Shown here: positions 8,405-16,623 of the stretch, in pieces
How positions within the stretch are numbered: the first letter of the stretch is position 1
Layout of the letters: each line of letters starts with the position of its first letter
DNA from: Ectopseudomonas toyotomiensis
Lineage (GTDB): Bacteria > Pseudomonadota > Gammaproteobacteria > Pseudomonadales > Pseudomonadaceae
Direction: 5' to 3'
NCBI RefSeq assembly: GCF_900115695.1
Contig: NZ_FOXK01000004.1
Coordinates: forward strand, 186,001 to 250,000
Length of the DNA: 64,000 nucleotides
Translations under genes and position numbers: made by a program
Notes under the pieces: generated by a model
What the model was told of the DNA's origin: nothing
The model's input: only the letters and a program-made list of their open reading frames with translations
Databases searched by the model: none

Positions 8405-9730
8405 TCAGATGAGCTCCCATCGGTTGAGTCTTTGATGAAGGGTGCGCAGCGCAATACGCGGATGATTCATCGTGGAGTTTGGCAACCCTTGATCGCTCAG
8501 CAGGTCGGGAAGGGCCAGGAAGTCTAGTGCTGCGCCTCTGAGTCTTTCATAAAGAACATCTGCGTCGGTCCATTGCGCTAGTGCGGCGCAGGCTTGGCGC
8601 CAGTTGACCTCGCCGGCAATCTCTATGGATTGAGGCCATTTTGTAGTGCGAGTGACGCCTTCATCATCCATCACCATGGGCGCAAGGTCGTAGATAGGGG
8701 CGAGTTTCAGCCCCGTGCGGTTGCGCAAAATTGAGGTATTGCGGCCGTGGTTGTCCGAGTTGCCAAGGATCTGGTTGAGTAAGTCTCGCTGTAGATACTC
8801 AAAGATCATGTCGCCAACTTGCGCGCCTTGCCCCGTCTTCTGCCACAGCCGGACCAAGTGATTCAGGGCGTCGGTATGCAGCAGGTAGCTGCCCGGCACG
8901 GTTACTCCTGCGAGTGAGTACAGGGATTCCATTGCGCTGCGTTCTACGCCTGTGGCGCTGAGATGGCGATCAAAGCGATGCATCCACAGACTAGGCTTGC
9001 GGCCTTCCTCTAGCGCCAGGCCTTCTGCGGGTACCGTATCCAGGCCAAGCCGTTGAATGGCTCTGTAGTAGCAGAACTCGCTACGCAGGATATCTTGGTC
9101 GGTCTGCCTGGCCTGGTTTCGCGCGAACTTTACAAACCAGTGGCGGGTTGCAGACTCATCCGGCAAAGCCGCATCTGGGTGCAGGGCACCCTCCCGGTCT
9201 TCAGTCAGCAATAATTTGGGCGCTTCGCCACCTGCGCCTGTGGCACCACCGATGGCCGCACCCTGTTCGTAGGCGTATTCGAGAAAACGGGCGTCGCGGT
9301 TGATTACATCCTCGCGAGAGAAGCCTAACAGCGGGCTTTCCTGAAGCGCTGCTGCTGCCTCCTTGATACGCAGGTTTCCCACCGGCGCTGGTGCGCACCG
9401 ACTTAGCAAAAATAGATCCAGTCCAAGATTCTCGGGCTTTTGGTCACCCAGGCGCTGGAGAAGGAAGCGCCTTGCTGCTCCAGCGGGCAGTATGTCGTGC
9501 AGGAAGGCAGGCGCTTCGCTTGCTCGATGGGATTCCCAGTCCAACGGCACTGTGACGCTAACTGCATGCTCAAGGCGGCTGCCAATGTGCTCCAGTGTTT
9601 CAAGCAGATATGCCTGCTCATAGCCAAAAGAACACGCCCCCGCCAGACCCGCCTCGGGCTGCTCGAAGTTGAGATGCATGGCGTCATGCCAAGCGTGGCC
9701 ACTGTACAGTTGCAGGGTGAGAGAGTGCAT
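8405..9730 (-). CDS. hipA: HipA-family serine/threonine kinase toxin
   Basis: HipA toxins are kinases that inhibit aminoacyl-tRNA synthetases (GltX in E. coli) and cause growth arrest. The 441 residues match the family length. An N-terminal subdomain covers about residues 1-110. A glycine-rich loop (GGATGAGGEAPKLLL) follows near residue 165, with a candidate ATP-binding lysine in WFVKF and a conserved acidic residue in SEFCYYR. The catalytic loop is NSDNHGRNTS and the metal-binding segment is APIYDLAPM. All key kinase elements look intact. A GGAG lies 5 bases before the ATG. The upstream region carries three evenly spaced palindromes. Confidence 0.88.
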   Translation of the reverse strand: MHSLTLQLYSGHAWHDAMHLNFEQPEAGLAGACSFGYEQAYLLETLEHIGSRLEHAVSVTVPLDWESHRASEAPAFLHDILPAGAARRFLLQRLGDQKPENLGLDLFLLSRCAPAPVGNLRIKEAAAALQESPLLGFSREDVINRDARFLEYAYEQGAAIGGATGAGGEAPKLLLTEDREGALHPDAALPDESATRHWFVKFARNQARQTDQDILRSEFCYYRAIQRLGLDTVPAEGLALEEGRKPSLWMHRFDRHLSATGVERSAMESLYSLAGVTVPGSYLLHTDALNHLVRLWQKTGQGAQVGDMIFEYLQRDLLNQILGNSDNHGRNTSILRNRTGLKLAPIYDLAPMVMDDEGVTRTTKWPQSIEIAGEVNWRQACAALAQWTDADVLYERLRGAALDFLALPDLLSDQGLPNSTMNHPRIALRTLHQRLNRWELI

Positions 9731-9739
9731 ATGGACTCC

Positions 9740-9753
9740 GGCACTTTAATGCC
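9740..9753. promoter_or_regulatory. hip operator 1 (GGCA-N6-TGCC)
   Basis: The 14-mer GGCACTTTAATGCC lies directly upstream of the hipA Shine-Dalgarno sequence, so a bound repressor would sit on the transcript start region. It matches two further palindromes 42 and 84 bp upstream. The assignment to the neighbouring HTH protein is an inference. Confidence 0.7.
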
Positions 9754-9757
9754 GTTT

Positions 9758-9786
9758 AGACTAGTAGCTTTTGCGAATAAAGGCAA
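9758..9786 (-). promoter_or_regulatory. putative sigma-70 promoter of hipA-hipB
   Basis: On the minus strand, TTGCCT (9786-9781) and TAGTCT (9763-9758) are separated by 17 bp. The -35 lies inside operator 2, and the expected start point falls in or next to operator 1. This is the layout of an autorepressed promoter. The hexamers are only moderate matches to consensus. Confidence 0.5.
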
Positions 9787-9795
9787 TAAAATGCC
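9782..9795. promoter_or_regulatory. hip operator 2 (GGCA-N6-TGCC)
   Basis: The 14-mer GGCAATAAAATGCC is flanked by AA and TT, extending the dyad to AAGGCA-N6-TGCCTT. It overlaps the proposed -35 hexamer of the hipA promoter. Its start is exactly 42 bp from the starts of operators 1 and 3. Confidence 0.72.
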
Positions 9796-9823
9796 TTAAA
9801 TTGCCCTGGGATTGGGTTTTAAA

Positions 9824-9837
9824 GGCACTCTAATGCC
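9824..9837. promoter_or_regulatory. hip operator 3 (GGCA-N6-TGCC)
   Basis: The 14-mer GGCACTCTAATGCC differs from operator 1 at a single spacer position. It lies upstream of the proposed -35 and could act as an auxiliary site for cooperative binding or looping. Confidence 0.7.
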
Positions 9838-9982
9838 TATCTTGCGCGTGGCGCAGTTTGTGCCGCCTGCGCTTCCGCCATTGGCAATATCCATGGTCAC
9901 TATCGAGAGCACTGATTTCTGTCTAGAGCGGCATCGGCCTAATGTTGAGTCCAACAAAGATTGAGTTGGCTTGGAGGTCATG

Positions 9983-10189
9983 ATGTCCCGTATCGATGTG
10001 GTTTCCCTGGTTGGTAGTGCCGTACCGGCTGAGCTCAGGTCCGATGGTCATATGGCGTGCTGGCTGGTGATGGTGGATGGCCAGCCCAAAGCCGGCCCTT
10101 TCGCTTCCCGTGAGGCTGCGCTGGCTTGCCAGGCGGTCTGGCTACTCAGCAGTGCCATTCGTCGTGAGGGCGATACGCTGCTGGCCTGA
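9983..10189 (+). CDS. small conserved-looking hypothetical protein
   Basis: The 68-residue product begins MSRIDVVSLVG and has no membrane segment or motif I recognise. A middle stretch with DGHMACWLVMVDGQPKAGP and an alanine-rich helix after it suggest a small globular alpha/beta protein. GGAGG at 9973-9977 favours the ATG at 9983 over the ATG at 9980. A good terminator follows at 10230. It stands alone between the hip operon and earP, and no function can be assigned. Confidence 0.65.
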   Translation: MSRIDVVSLVGSAVPAELRSDGHMACWLVMVDGQPKAGPFASREAALACQAVWLLSSAIRREGDTLLA

Positions 10190-10229
10190 TTCACTGTTTT
10201 ACCCCGCGCTCGCTCCAGCGCTCCTCTTG

Positions 10230-10251
10230 GCCCGCCTCTGGCGGGCTTTTT
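10230..10251 (+). terminator. intrinsic terminator after the small hypothetical gene
   Basis: A 7-bp GC stem (GCCCGCC / GGCGGGC) with loop TCT is followed by TTTTTC. Confidence 0.8.
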
Positions 10252-10297
10252 CTTGCTCGCCGGTTAGAATGGCGATCATTTTCCGAAGGGGCGCAGT

Positions 10298-11440
10298 GTG
10301 GCCAGGTGGGACATCTTCTGCAGCGTAGTGGACAACTACGGTGATATCGGCGTGACCTGGCGGCTGGCCCGGCAACTGGCGGCCGAGCAGGGACATGCGG
10401 TGCGTCTATGGGTCGACGAGCTGGGTGCATTCGTACGCCTGTGCCCCGAGGCCAGCGTCGATGCTGACTGCCAGCGCTGGAGCGGTGTCGAGGTGCGCCA
10501 GTGGCGTGAGCCGTTCCCCTCGGTGGAACCAGCCGAGGTGGTGATCGAGGCCTTCGCCTGTCAGTTGCCGCCTGCCTATATCGAAGCGATGGCGGCCAGC
10601 GGTACGCGCCGTTTGTGGCTGAACTTGGAATACCTCAGTGCCGAGGATTGGGTCGCTGGTTGTCATGGCTTGCCATCGCCGCAGCCTGGAGGCCTGCAGA
10701 AATTCTTCTTCTTTCCTGGGTTCGTGGAGGGCACGGGCGGTTTGCTGCGCGAGGCCGATCTGCTGGCGCGGCGGCGCACCTTTCAAGCTGACGGGCAGGC
10801 GCAGCAGGCTTTCCTGCAGTCACTCGGCGTGGCACATGAAGCGGGGGGGCGGCTCATATCGCTGTTCGCCTACGAGAACGCAGGTCTGGCGGGATGGCTG
10901 GATGCACTGGCAGCCGATCCACTGCCGACGCAACTGCTGGTGCCGCAGGGCAAGATTCTCGCTGACCTGCAGGTCTGGCTTGGCGGGGAGCTACTGGCGC
11001 CGGGTGATCACGGCCGGCGCGGTAATCTGCTGATCCATGTGCTGCCCTTCGTTGCCCAGGATGACTACGATCGCCTGCTGTGGTGCTGCGACTTCAATGC
11101 GGTACGCGGTGAGGATTCCTTCGTCCGCGCGCAATGGGCGGGGCGGCCGTTGCTCTGGCACATCTACCCGCAGGAGGAGCGGGCGCACTGGGACAAACTC
11201 GAGGCGTTTCTGGCGATTTATAACGCCGATCTGATGCCTGAAGCCGCTGCTGTTCAGGCTGAATGCTGGCGGGCATGGAATAGCGGTGAAGGGATGGAAA
11301 CGGCCTGGCCTGCGCTTCTCGAGGCTTGGCCAGTACTGCAGCGACATGCCGAGCAGTGGTGCGATCAGCAGGCCGCTCGGGCGGATCTTGCCACGACGCT
11401 GGAACAGTTTTACCTAAATTGGCTATCATACGCGGCCTAG
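10298..11440 (+). CDS. earP: EF-P arginine rhamnosyltransferase EarP
   Basis: EarP transfers rhamnose from dTDP-rhamnose to an arginine of elongation factor P, which is needed for EF-P to rescue polyproline-stalled ribosomes. The 380-residue protein starts with the signature [21 protein letters not shown]. The two aspartates (residues 12 and 16) correspond to the catalytic pair described for P. putida EarP, offset by one. The [12 protein letters not shown] segment near residue 270 holds the conserved glutamate region of the sugar-nucleotide site. It uses a GTG start with AAGGGG upstream. It lies just before efp, its substrate gene, which supports the call strongly. Confidence 0.95.
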   Translation: MARWDIFCSVVDNYGDIGVTWRLARQLAAEQGHAVRLWVDELGAFVRLCPEASVDADCQRWSGVEVRQWREPFPSVEPAEVVIEAFACQLPPAYIEAMAASGTRRLWLNLEYLSAEDWVAGCHGLPSPQPGGLQKFFFFPGFVEGTGGLLREADLLARRRTFQADGQAQQAFLQSLGVAHEAGGRLISLFAYENAGLAGWLDALAADPLPTQLLVPQGKILADLQVWLGGELLAPGDHGRRGNLLIHVLPFVAQDDYDRLLWCCDFNAVRGEDSFVRAQWAGRPLLWHIYPQEERAHWDKLEAFLAIYNADLMPEAAAVQAECWRAWNSGEGMETAWPALLEAWPVLQRHAEQWCDQQAARADLATTLEQFYLNWLSYAA

Positions 11441-11474
11441 ATTTCTGTACCTCCCGCATATTTCGGATATCCGC

Positions 11475-12047
11475 ATGAAAACTGCACAAGAAATGAGAGT
11501 CAACAGCGTGGCCCTGATCGATGGCCAGCCGTGGCTGATCCAGAAGGCCGAGTTCACCAAGTCCGGTCGTAACAGCGCCATCGTCAAGATGAAGCTGAAG
11601 AACCTGCTCAACGGTTCCAAGACCGAGACCGTCTACAAAGCCGACGACAAGATGGAGCCGGTGATTCTCGAGCGCAAGGAAGTGAACCTGTCCTACATCA
11701 GCGGTGAGGACTACGTGTTCATGGACCCGGAGTACAACTCCTATGAGCTGCGTTCCGAAGATCTGGAAAGCGTTCTGCCGTTCATCGAAGAAGGCATGAC
11801 CGACGTCTGCGAAGCCGTGTTTTTCGAAGGCAAGGTGATCTCCGTCGACCTGCCGACCACCATCGTGCGTCAGGTTGTCTACACCGAGAACGCTGCTCGT
11901 GGCGACACTTCCGGCAAGGTCATGAAGCCTGCCAAGCTGCGCAACGGTACCGAGATCAAGGTTGCCGAGTTCGTCGACATCGACGACTGGATCGAGATCG
12001 ACACCCGCGACGGTTCCTACAAGGGCCGCACCCAGGCTCCGGCCTGA
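11475..12047 (+). CDS. efp: translation elongation factor P (arginine type)
   Basis: EF-P binds between the P and E sites of the ribosome and promotes peptide-bond formation at proline stretches. The 190-residue protein shows the normal three-domain pattern. The modified loop reads TKSGRNSA, with arginine at position 32, the residue rhamnosylated by EarP, instead of the lysine modified in E. coli. It lies 34 bp downstream of earP, so enzyme and substrate are probably co-transcribed at least in part. A strong terminator follows. Confidence 0.97.
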   Translation: MKTAQEMRVNSVALIDGQPWLIQKAEFTKSGRNSAIVKMKLKNLLNGSKTETVYKADDKMEPVILERKEVNLSYISGEDYVFMDPEYNSYELRSEDLESVLPFIEEGMTDVCEAVFFEGKVISVDLPTTIVRQVVYTENAARGDTSGKVMKPAKLRNGTEIKVAEFVDIDDWIEIDTRDGSYKGRTQAPA

Positions 12048-12063
12048 GCGTAAGCTGCACGAG

Positions 12064-12090
12064 AAACCCGGCCTAGGTGCCGGGTTTTTT
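12064..12090 (+). terminator. intrinsic terminator of efp
   Basis: A 9-bp stem AAACCCGGC / GCCGGGTTT with a 6-base loop runs into TTTTTT, 16 bp after the efp stop. Confidence 0.9.
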
Positions 12091-12109
12091 GTGCCTGATT
12101 TTCAGGGCG

Positions 12110-12136
12110 CTATCGCGGCTGAAGCCGCTCCCACAC
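12110..12136. repeat. Pseudomonas REP-like element
   Basis: The stretch contains GCGGCTGAAGCCGCTCCCAC, which resembles repetitive extragenic palindromes spread through Pseudomonas genomes. It lies between the efp terminator and the 3' end of a convergent lysR gene, a typical location. I noticed only this one copy in the window. Confidence 0.6.
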
Positions 12137-12141
12137 AAGCC

Positions 12142-13104
12142 TTACTGCTGTGGGATGGCCAGGCTTGCCTGTAGCGCCTGGTCCCAGGGCGGCGGAAAGC
12201 CGAAGCGCTGCTTCAGAAAGCTCAGCAGCAAGCGGGTGCGTGGGCTGGCTTCACGCTCCAGACGCAGGGCGTAGATGCTCACCGGCTCGATGGCCGGAAG
12301 GCCCTGTTCGCAGAACAGTGGGATCAGCTCGCCACGTTGCAGATGCTCGCTGCTCATCCAGGTGGGCAGGTGGGCAACGCCAAGGCCGGCGAGGGCGCTG
12401 AACAGCAGGGTTTCGGCGTTGTTGCTGGTCTGGCGCAGGCGTTTGGGCTTGCACAGCTGCAGCTTACCGTCGACTTCGAAGCGCCAGGCGTAGGGTGGCG
12501 CCAGGCTGTCCCAGTCCAGGCCGTCGTGTTGTTCCAGCTCCAGCGGGCTGCGAGGAATGCCGCGTCGACGCAGATACTCCGGGCTGGCGCAGACGATGCG
12601 CGTCATCGATGCCAGCGGTGTGGCGACCAGGCGGCTATCGGGCAGGGGGCCAATACGCACGACGATATCCACCTCACCCAGGTGTTCGCCCTGCAGGTCG
12701 ATGAAGCTGTCGATCAGGCGCAGTTGTACGTCCAGGCCAGGATTGGCGCGCAGGAACTCTGCAATCGCCGGGGCCAGGTGGCGACGACCGAAGGGCGAGG
12801 GGGCGTCGATACGGATCAGGCCTTCGGGTGCGCTGCTCAGTGAGACCGCTTCGGCGCGCGCCAGGTGCAGCTCGGCGAGGATGCGCCTGGCGCGCTCGGC
12901 GAACGCCAGACCGGCCGGAGTAACGCGCACCGCGTGGGTCGTGCGGTTGAACAGGCTGCTGCCCATAGCGCGCTCCAGGGCGTCGATGCGTCGTGCCACT
13001 GCCGAAGGCGTGAGCGGATGGCGCCTGGCCGCAGCGGAGAAGCTGCCGGTTTCCAGTACGTCGAGAAAGAGTTCCAGTTGGTCGGTCAGTGCATCGGGGT
13101 TCAT
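12142..13104 (-). CDS. LysR-family transcriptional regulator
   Basis: A 320-residue regulator with the N-terminal LysR helix-turn-helix: LELFLDVLETGSFSAAARR, then LTPSAVARRIDALERAMGSSLFNR. A periplasmic-binding-like effector domain follows from about residue 90 to the end. I use the ATG at 13104 (MNPDALTDQ) rather than 13137, because homologues begin a few residues before the HTH; neither start has a strong Shine-Dalgarno sequence. It is divergent from a TSUP carrier gene, which it may control. The effector is unknown. Confidence 0.88.
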   Translation of the reverse strand: MNPDALTDQLELFLDVLETGSFSAAARRHPLTPSAVARRIDALERAMGSSLFNRTTHAVRVTPAGLAFAERARRILAELHLARAEAVSLSSAPEGLIRIDAPSPFGRRHLAPAIAEFLRANPGLDVQLRLIDSFIDLQGEHLGEVDIVVRIGPLPDSRLVATPLASMTRIVCASPEYLRRRGIPRSPLELEQHDGLDWDSLAPPYAWRFEVDGKLQLCKPKRLRQTSNNAETLLFSALAGLGVAHLPTWMSSEHLQRGELIPLFCEQGLPAIEPVSIYALRLEREASPRTRLLLSFLKQRFGFPPPWDQALQASLAIPQQ

Positions 13105-13204
13105 GGCAGCCTGTTTGTGCGGGGAAAGCAAAGCCATTGTGCGTTGCTGTGCGTTTCCGCGCTAGCCGCGACTGATTAACATGCGCCCACTGTCTGGAGG
13201 TGTC

Positions 13205-13972
13205 ATGAATCTGTTCGACCTGTTGCTGAATCTGTTGCTGGGCTTGGGTCTGGGAACATTGGGCGGCTTGTTCGGCATCGGTGGTGGGCTGATCGCCATT
13301 CCGGTGCTGGGCATTGTCTTTGGGCTGGATCAGCAGCTCGCTCAGGGGACTGCACTGGTCATGGTGGTGCCGAACGTGATGCTGGCGATCTGGCGTTACC
13401 ATCAACGCAATCGCATCGATCTGCGCTATGCCCTGCTACTCGGCGTTACCAGTTTCTTCTGCGCCTGGCTGGCCTCGCTGTATGCGGTGGAGGTGGATTC
13501 GCGCACCATGCGCTGGGCCTTCGTCGGTTTTCTGCTGGCCCTGGCGGCCTACAACCTGCTGCGCATGCTGATGGCTCAGACGCCGGCCAGCGGCGAGCTG
13601 CGTTATCACTGGGGTTGGTTTGGCGTGCTGGGCGGGGTGTCCGGTGCGATGGGCGGGCTGTTTGGCGTGGGCGGCGCGGTGGTGGCGACGCCGGTGCTGA
13701 CCAGTGTGTTCGGCACCACCCAGGTGGTGGCGCAGGGATTGTCGTTGTCGCTGGCGCTACCCAGTACCGGGGTGACGCTGTTCACTTACGCGCTGCATGA
13801 TCACGTCAACTGGTGGATGGGTGTGCCGCTGGCCGTGGGTGGTCTGCTCAGCATCAGTTGGGGCGTGCGCCTGGCGCATTCGCTGCCGGAGCGTCTGCTG
13901 CGCAGTCTGTTCTGCGGCTTCCTGCTGCTCTGTGCACTGCTGCTCGCGCTGGAGTCGGGTGGCCGCCTATAG
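13205..13972 (+). CDS. TSUP-family (TauE/SafE) membrane transporter
   Basis: TSUP proteins export or import small sulfur-containing or organic anions. The 255-residue product is almost entirely hydrophobic, with about eight helices and the duplicated glycine-rich signature: GGLFGIGGGLIAIPVLG near residue 20 and GGLFGVGGAVVATPVL near residue 155. GGAGG lies 5 bases before the ATG at 13205, so the upstream in-frame ATG at 13181 is unlikely. It is divergent from a LysR gene and convergent with another LysR gene, overlapping the latter by 6 bp. The substrate cannot be told from sequence. Confidence 0.87.
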   Translation: MNLFDLLLNLLLGLGLGTLGGLFGIGGGLIAIPVLGIVFGLDQQLAQGTALVMVVPNVMLAIWRYHQRNRIDLRYALLLGVTSFFCAWLASLYAVEVDSRTMRWAFVGFLLALAAYNLLRMLMAQTPASGELRYHWGWFGVLGGVSGAMGGLFGVGGAVVATPVLTSVFGTTQVVAQGLSLSLALPSTGVTLFTYALHDHVNWWMGVPLAVGGLLSISWGVRLAHSLPERLLRSLFCGFLLLCALLLALESGGRL

Positions 13973-14821
13973 GCGAAAACCTTCAACGATATGCTCGGCC
14001 AGGCATTCTGTAACCGGAGACTGGCTGCTTTCGTTGCGCAGCAGCACGATGCTAGTCAGCGGCAGCAGGGGCAGACCTTCGGCTTCGCCGAGGATGCGCA
14101 GATCCGGCGTGATCAGGCTTTGCAACTGCGCGGTGACCGCGAGGCCCGCGCGCACCACGGCGAAAATCGCCGACAGGCTGGGGCTGGTGTAGGCGATGCG
14201 GTAGGGACGACTCATCGCATCCAGCGCGTTGCAGGCCCATTCGCGGCAGAAGCAGTCGGCGTTGAACATGGCCAGCGGCATGGGGTTCTGTTCATGCGGG
14301 CAGAAGCCCTGGGCCACGGCCCAGGCGAAGCGCTCCTGGCGCAGCAGTTGGCCGATCTCCTTGCCGGGCTGGCGGGTGACGATGGTCAGGTCGAGATCCT
14401 GGCGCAGCAACAGCTGGCCGGAGGGTTCGCAATGCACCTCCACCTGCACCAGCGGATAGGCCTGGGCGAAGCGCGAGAGAATCTCCGGCAGAAAGCGCAT
14501 CACGTAGTCGTCCGGCGTACCGATACGCACGGCACCGACCATATGCGGCTCGCGCAGAGTGTTGAGCACCTCGCCGTGCAGCTTGAGAATGCGCCGCGCA
14601 TAACCCAGCAGTACCTGGCCCTCGGGTGTCAGGCGCACCTGGCGGCCGTCGCGCTCGAACAATGGACGCTGCACCACGTCTTCCTCCAGCCGCTTCATCT
14701 GCATGCTCACGGCTGACTGGGTACGATTGACTGTTTCTGCGGCGCGGGTGAAACCACCAGTGTCGGCGATGGCAACGAAGCTGCGTAGCAATTCGGTATC
14801 AATACTGGGGTGGAAGGCCAT
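13967..14821 (-). CDS. LysR-family transcriptional regulator
   Basis: A 284-residue regulator with an N-terminal winged HTH (LRSFVAIADTGGFTRAAE, then TQSAVSMQMKRLEEDV) and a LysR substrate-binding fold behind it. It resembles the group that often sits next to transporter genes. It is divergent from a DUF1127 gene and a DMT-family exporter, which are its likely targets. An inverted repeat in the intergenic region is a candidate binding site. Its 3' end overlaps the convergent TSUP gene by 6 bp. Confidence 0.88.
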   Translation of the reverse strand: MAFHPSIDTELLRSFVAIADTGGFTRAAETVNRTQSAVSMQMKRLEEDVVQRPLFERDGRQVRLTPEGQVLLGYARRILKLHGEVLNTLREPHMVGAVRIGTPDDYVMRFLPEILSRFAQAYPLVQVEVHCEPSGQLLLRQDLDLTIVTRQPGKEIGQLLRQERFAWAVAQGFCPHEQNPMPLAMFNADCFCREWACNALDAMSRPYRIAYTSPSLSAIFAVVRAGLAVTAQLQSLITPDLRILGEAEGLPLLPLTSIVLLRNESSQSPVTECLAEHIVEGFRL

Positions 14822-14823
14822 TC

Positions 14824-14869
14824 ATCAATCCTAGAGATGGATTCCATAAGAAACATTCGTTGGATTGAT
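14824..14869. promoter_or_regulatory. inverted repeat in the lysR/DUF1127 intergenic region
   Basis: The arms ATCAATCC (14824-14831) and GGATTGAT (14862-14869) are perfect 8-mers 30 bp apart, just upstream of the lysR start. LysR proteins often bind dyads spread over 50-60 bp, so this is a candidate operator for the adjacent regulator. It is unproven. Confidence 0.4.
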
Positions 14870-14918
14870 CATAAGCCTGGCCCGACACTGACGCCAACCC
14901 CACAGGGAGGGCGAAAAG

Positions 14919-15143
14919 ATGAACGGTCAGAAAGGTTACGCGCTGGCTCAGGCCATCCACTTCGAACGGTTGCCGTCACTGGTCGGTGTATGGCGTATGC
15001 TGCGGCGCTGGCGTCAGCTGGCTCGCGAGCGGGCACAGCTGGCGCAACTGAATGATGCTGCATTGAAGGATCTGGGACTGTCCCGGGCCGATGCGGTGCA
15101 GGAGGCCGAACGGCCGTTCTGGGATGACCCGTTGAGAAAGTGA
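14919..15143 (+). CDS. DUF1127 small protein
   Basis: A 74-residue basic protein with a C-terminal DUF1127 helix pair: arginine-rich RMLRRWRQLARERAQLAQL, then NDAALKDLGLSRADAVQEAERPFW. Such proteins are linked in other bacteria to RNA turnover and metabolism control, but the role here is unknown. It lies 24 bp before an exporter gene and is divergent from a lysR gene, suggesting one regulated unit. GGAGGG lies about 12 bases before the ATG. Confidence 0.85.
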   Translation: MNGQKGYALAQAIHFERLPSLVGVWRMLRRWRQLARERAQLAQLNDAALKDLGLSRADAVQEAERPFWDDPLRK

Positions 15144-15167
15144 GTGACACATGACAGGAGTTGCTGA

Positions 15168-16112
15168 ATGACCGCGGTACGCAAGGGCGCCGATTTTTTC
15201 CTGTTCCAAATGATGCTGCTGCTGTGCGCCATCTGGGGTAGCCAGCAGGTGGCAATCAAGCTGGCGGCGGACGATATCGCGCCCATGCTGCAGGTAGCGT
15301 TGCGCTCGGGTGTTGCCGCGGTGCTGGTCGGCCTGTTGTTGCTGTGGCAGCGCGGTTGGCGCGAGTGGGTCAGTACGACCTGGTTGGCCGGAATCCTGGC
15401 CGGTGTCTTGTTCGCGCTGGAGTTCTTCTTCATCGCGCTGGGCCTGCGCTACACCACCGCCTCGCACATGGCGGTATTTCTCTATACGGCGCCGATCTTC
15501 TCGGCACTGGGTCTGCACCTGCTGCTGCCCAGCGAGCGTCTGCGTCGCCTGCAGTGGCTGGGCATCGCGCTGTGTTTTGGCGGCGTGGTGATGGCTTTCG
15601 GTGTGGGCGGTAACTGGGCCCAGATCGATCGCGACATGCTGCTCGGCGATGCGCTGGGACTTTGCGCCGGTATGGCCTGGGGCGCGACCACGGTCGTGGT
15701 GCGGGGCTCGCGCCTGTCCGAGGCGCCGGCCGGGCTGACCCTGTTCTATCAGTTGGCAGTGGCCTTCGTGCTGCTGCTGGCCTACGCGCTGGTGGTGGTG
15801 GACCTGTCCCAGCTGCGTTGGACGTCCGTGGCCATTGCCAGCATCCTGCTGCAGGGCGTGGTGGTGTCGTTCTTCACCTACCTGGCCTGGTTCTGGTTGC
15901 TGCGCCGCTACCTGGCCTCGAACATGGCGGTGTTCTCGTTCATGACGCCGCTGTTTGGCGTCACCTTCGGCGTGCTAGTGCTGGACGAGCCACTGACCCT
16001 GAACTTCATCATCGGCGCGGCGTTGGTGCTGTCGGGTATCACTCTGGTCAGCAGCGAGGCCTGGTTGCGTCGACGTCTGTCCGGCTGGCGTGGCCTGCCT
16101 CAGCAACCCTGA
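15168..16112 (+). CDS. DMT-superfamily EamA-type exporter
   Basis: A 314-residue inner-membrane protein with about ten hydrophobic helices in two EamA repeats (about residues 12-145 and 155-300). The first helix has LLCAIWGSQQVAIKLA, and the ends of the repeats show the usual PIFSALGLHLLL and TPLFGVTFGVLVLDEPL motifs. Members export amino acids, metabolites or drugs. The neighbouring lysR and DUF1127 genes suggest inducible expression. The substrate is unknown. Confidence 0.88.
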   Translation: MTAVRKGADFFLFQMMLLLCAIWGSQQVAIKLAADDIAPMLQVALRSGVAAVLVGLLLLWQRGWREWVSTTWLAGILAGVLFALEFFFIALGLRYTTASHMAVFLYTAPIFSALGLHLLLPSERLRRLQWLGIALCFGGVVMAFGVGGNWAQIDRDMLLGDALGLCAGMAWGATTVVVRGSRLSEAPAGLTLFYQLAVAFVLLLAYALVVVDLSQLRWTSVAIASILLQGVVVSFFTYLAWFWLLRRYLASNMAVFSFMTPLFGVTFGVLVLDEPLTLNFIIGAALVLSGITLVSSEAWLRRRLSGWRGLPQQP

Positions 16113-16138
16113 TCATTCATTTGCATGGAGGCTGGAAA

Positions 16139-16585
16139 TTGTTCGCTTATCACTTGGCCCAACTGAACATTGCTTGGATGAAGATGCCGTTGGAGTCACC
16201 GGAAATGGCCGACTTCGTTGCCAATCTGGAGCGTATCAATGCGCTGGCGGAAGGTTCGCCCGGCTATGTCTGGCGTTTGCAGGACGAGGCGGGCGATGCC
16301 ACGGCGATCCGACCGTTCGGTGACGAGGTGTTGGTGAACATGTCGGTCTGGCACGACGTGCAGTCGCTCAGCGATTACGTCTACAAATCGGCACATACCG
16401 AGATGCTCAAGCGCCGTCGCGAATGGTTCGAGCGTGTCGAGCAGGCGCACCAGGTGCTGTGGTGGGTGCCAGCCGGGCATCGGCCGAGCGTGGTCGAGGC
16501 CGCCGAGCGCCTGGCTCATCTGCGCGAGTATGGCGCGACGGCGCAGGCCTTCACCTTTCGCCACGCGTTCGCCGCGCCGGCCTGA
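16139..16585 (+). CDS. DUF3291 family protein
   Basis: A 148-residue soluble protein, family DUF3291 (dimeric alpha/beta barrel type, related to monooxygenase-like folds). It starts YHLAQLNIAWMKMPLESPEM, has FVANLERINALAEGSPGYVWRLQ, and a tryptophan-rich VLWWVPAGHRPSV segment. I take the TTG at 16139 as the start, because GGAGG lies 7 bases upstream and the encoded N-terminus matches the family start. The open frame extends far upstream inside the exporter gene but has no better start. The function is not known. Confidence 0.8.
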   Translation: MFAYHLAQLNIAWMKMPLESPEMADFVANLERINALAEGSPGYVWRLQDEAGDATAIRPFGDEVLVNMSVWHDVQSLSDYVYKSAHTEMLKRRREWFERVEQAHQVLWWVPAGHRPSVVEAAERLAHLREYGATAQAFTFRHAFAAPA

Positions 16586-16623
16586 ACTCGTCGGCAGCCA
16601 AACTGCCTGATAGGCTGGTCGCC

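Noticed and set aside
8024..8527. A 167-codon plus-strand frame across hipB.
   Set aside because: It is antisense to hipB and the 3' end of hipA and contains the tRNA-like stretch. No protein family resemblance and no good ribosome binding site.
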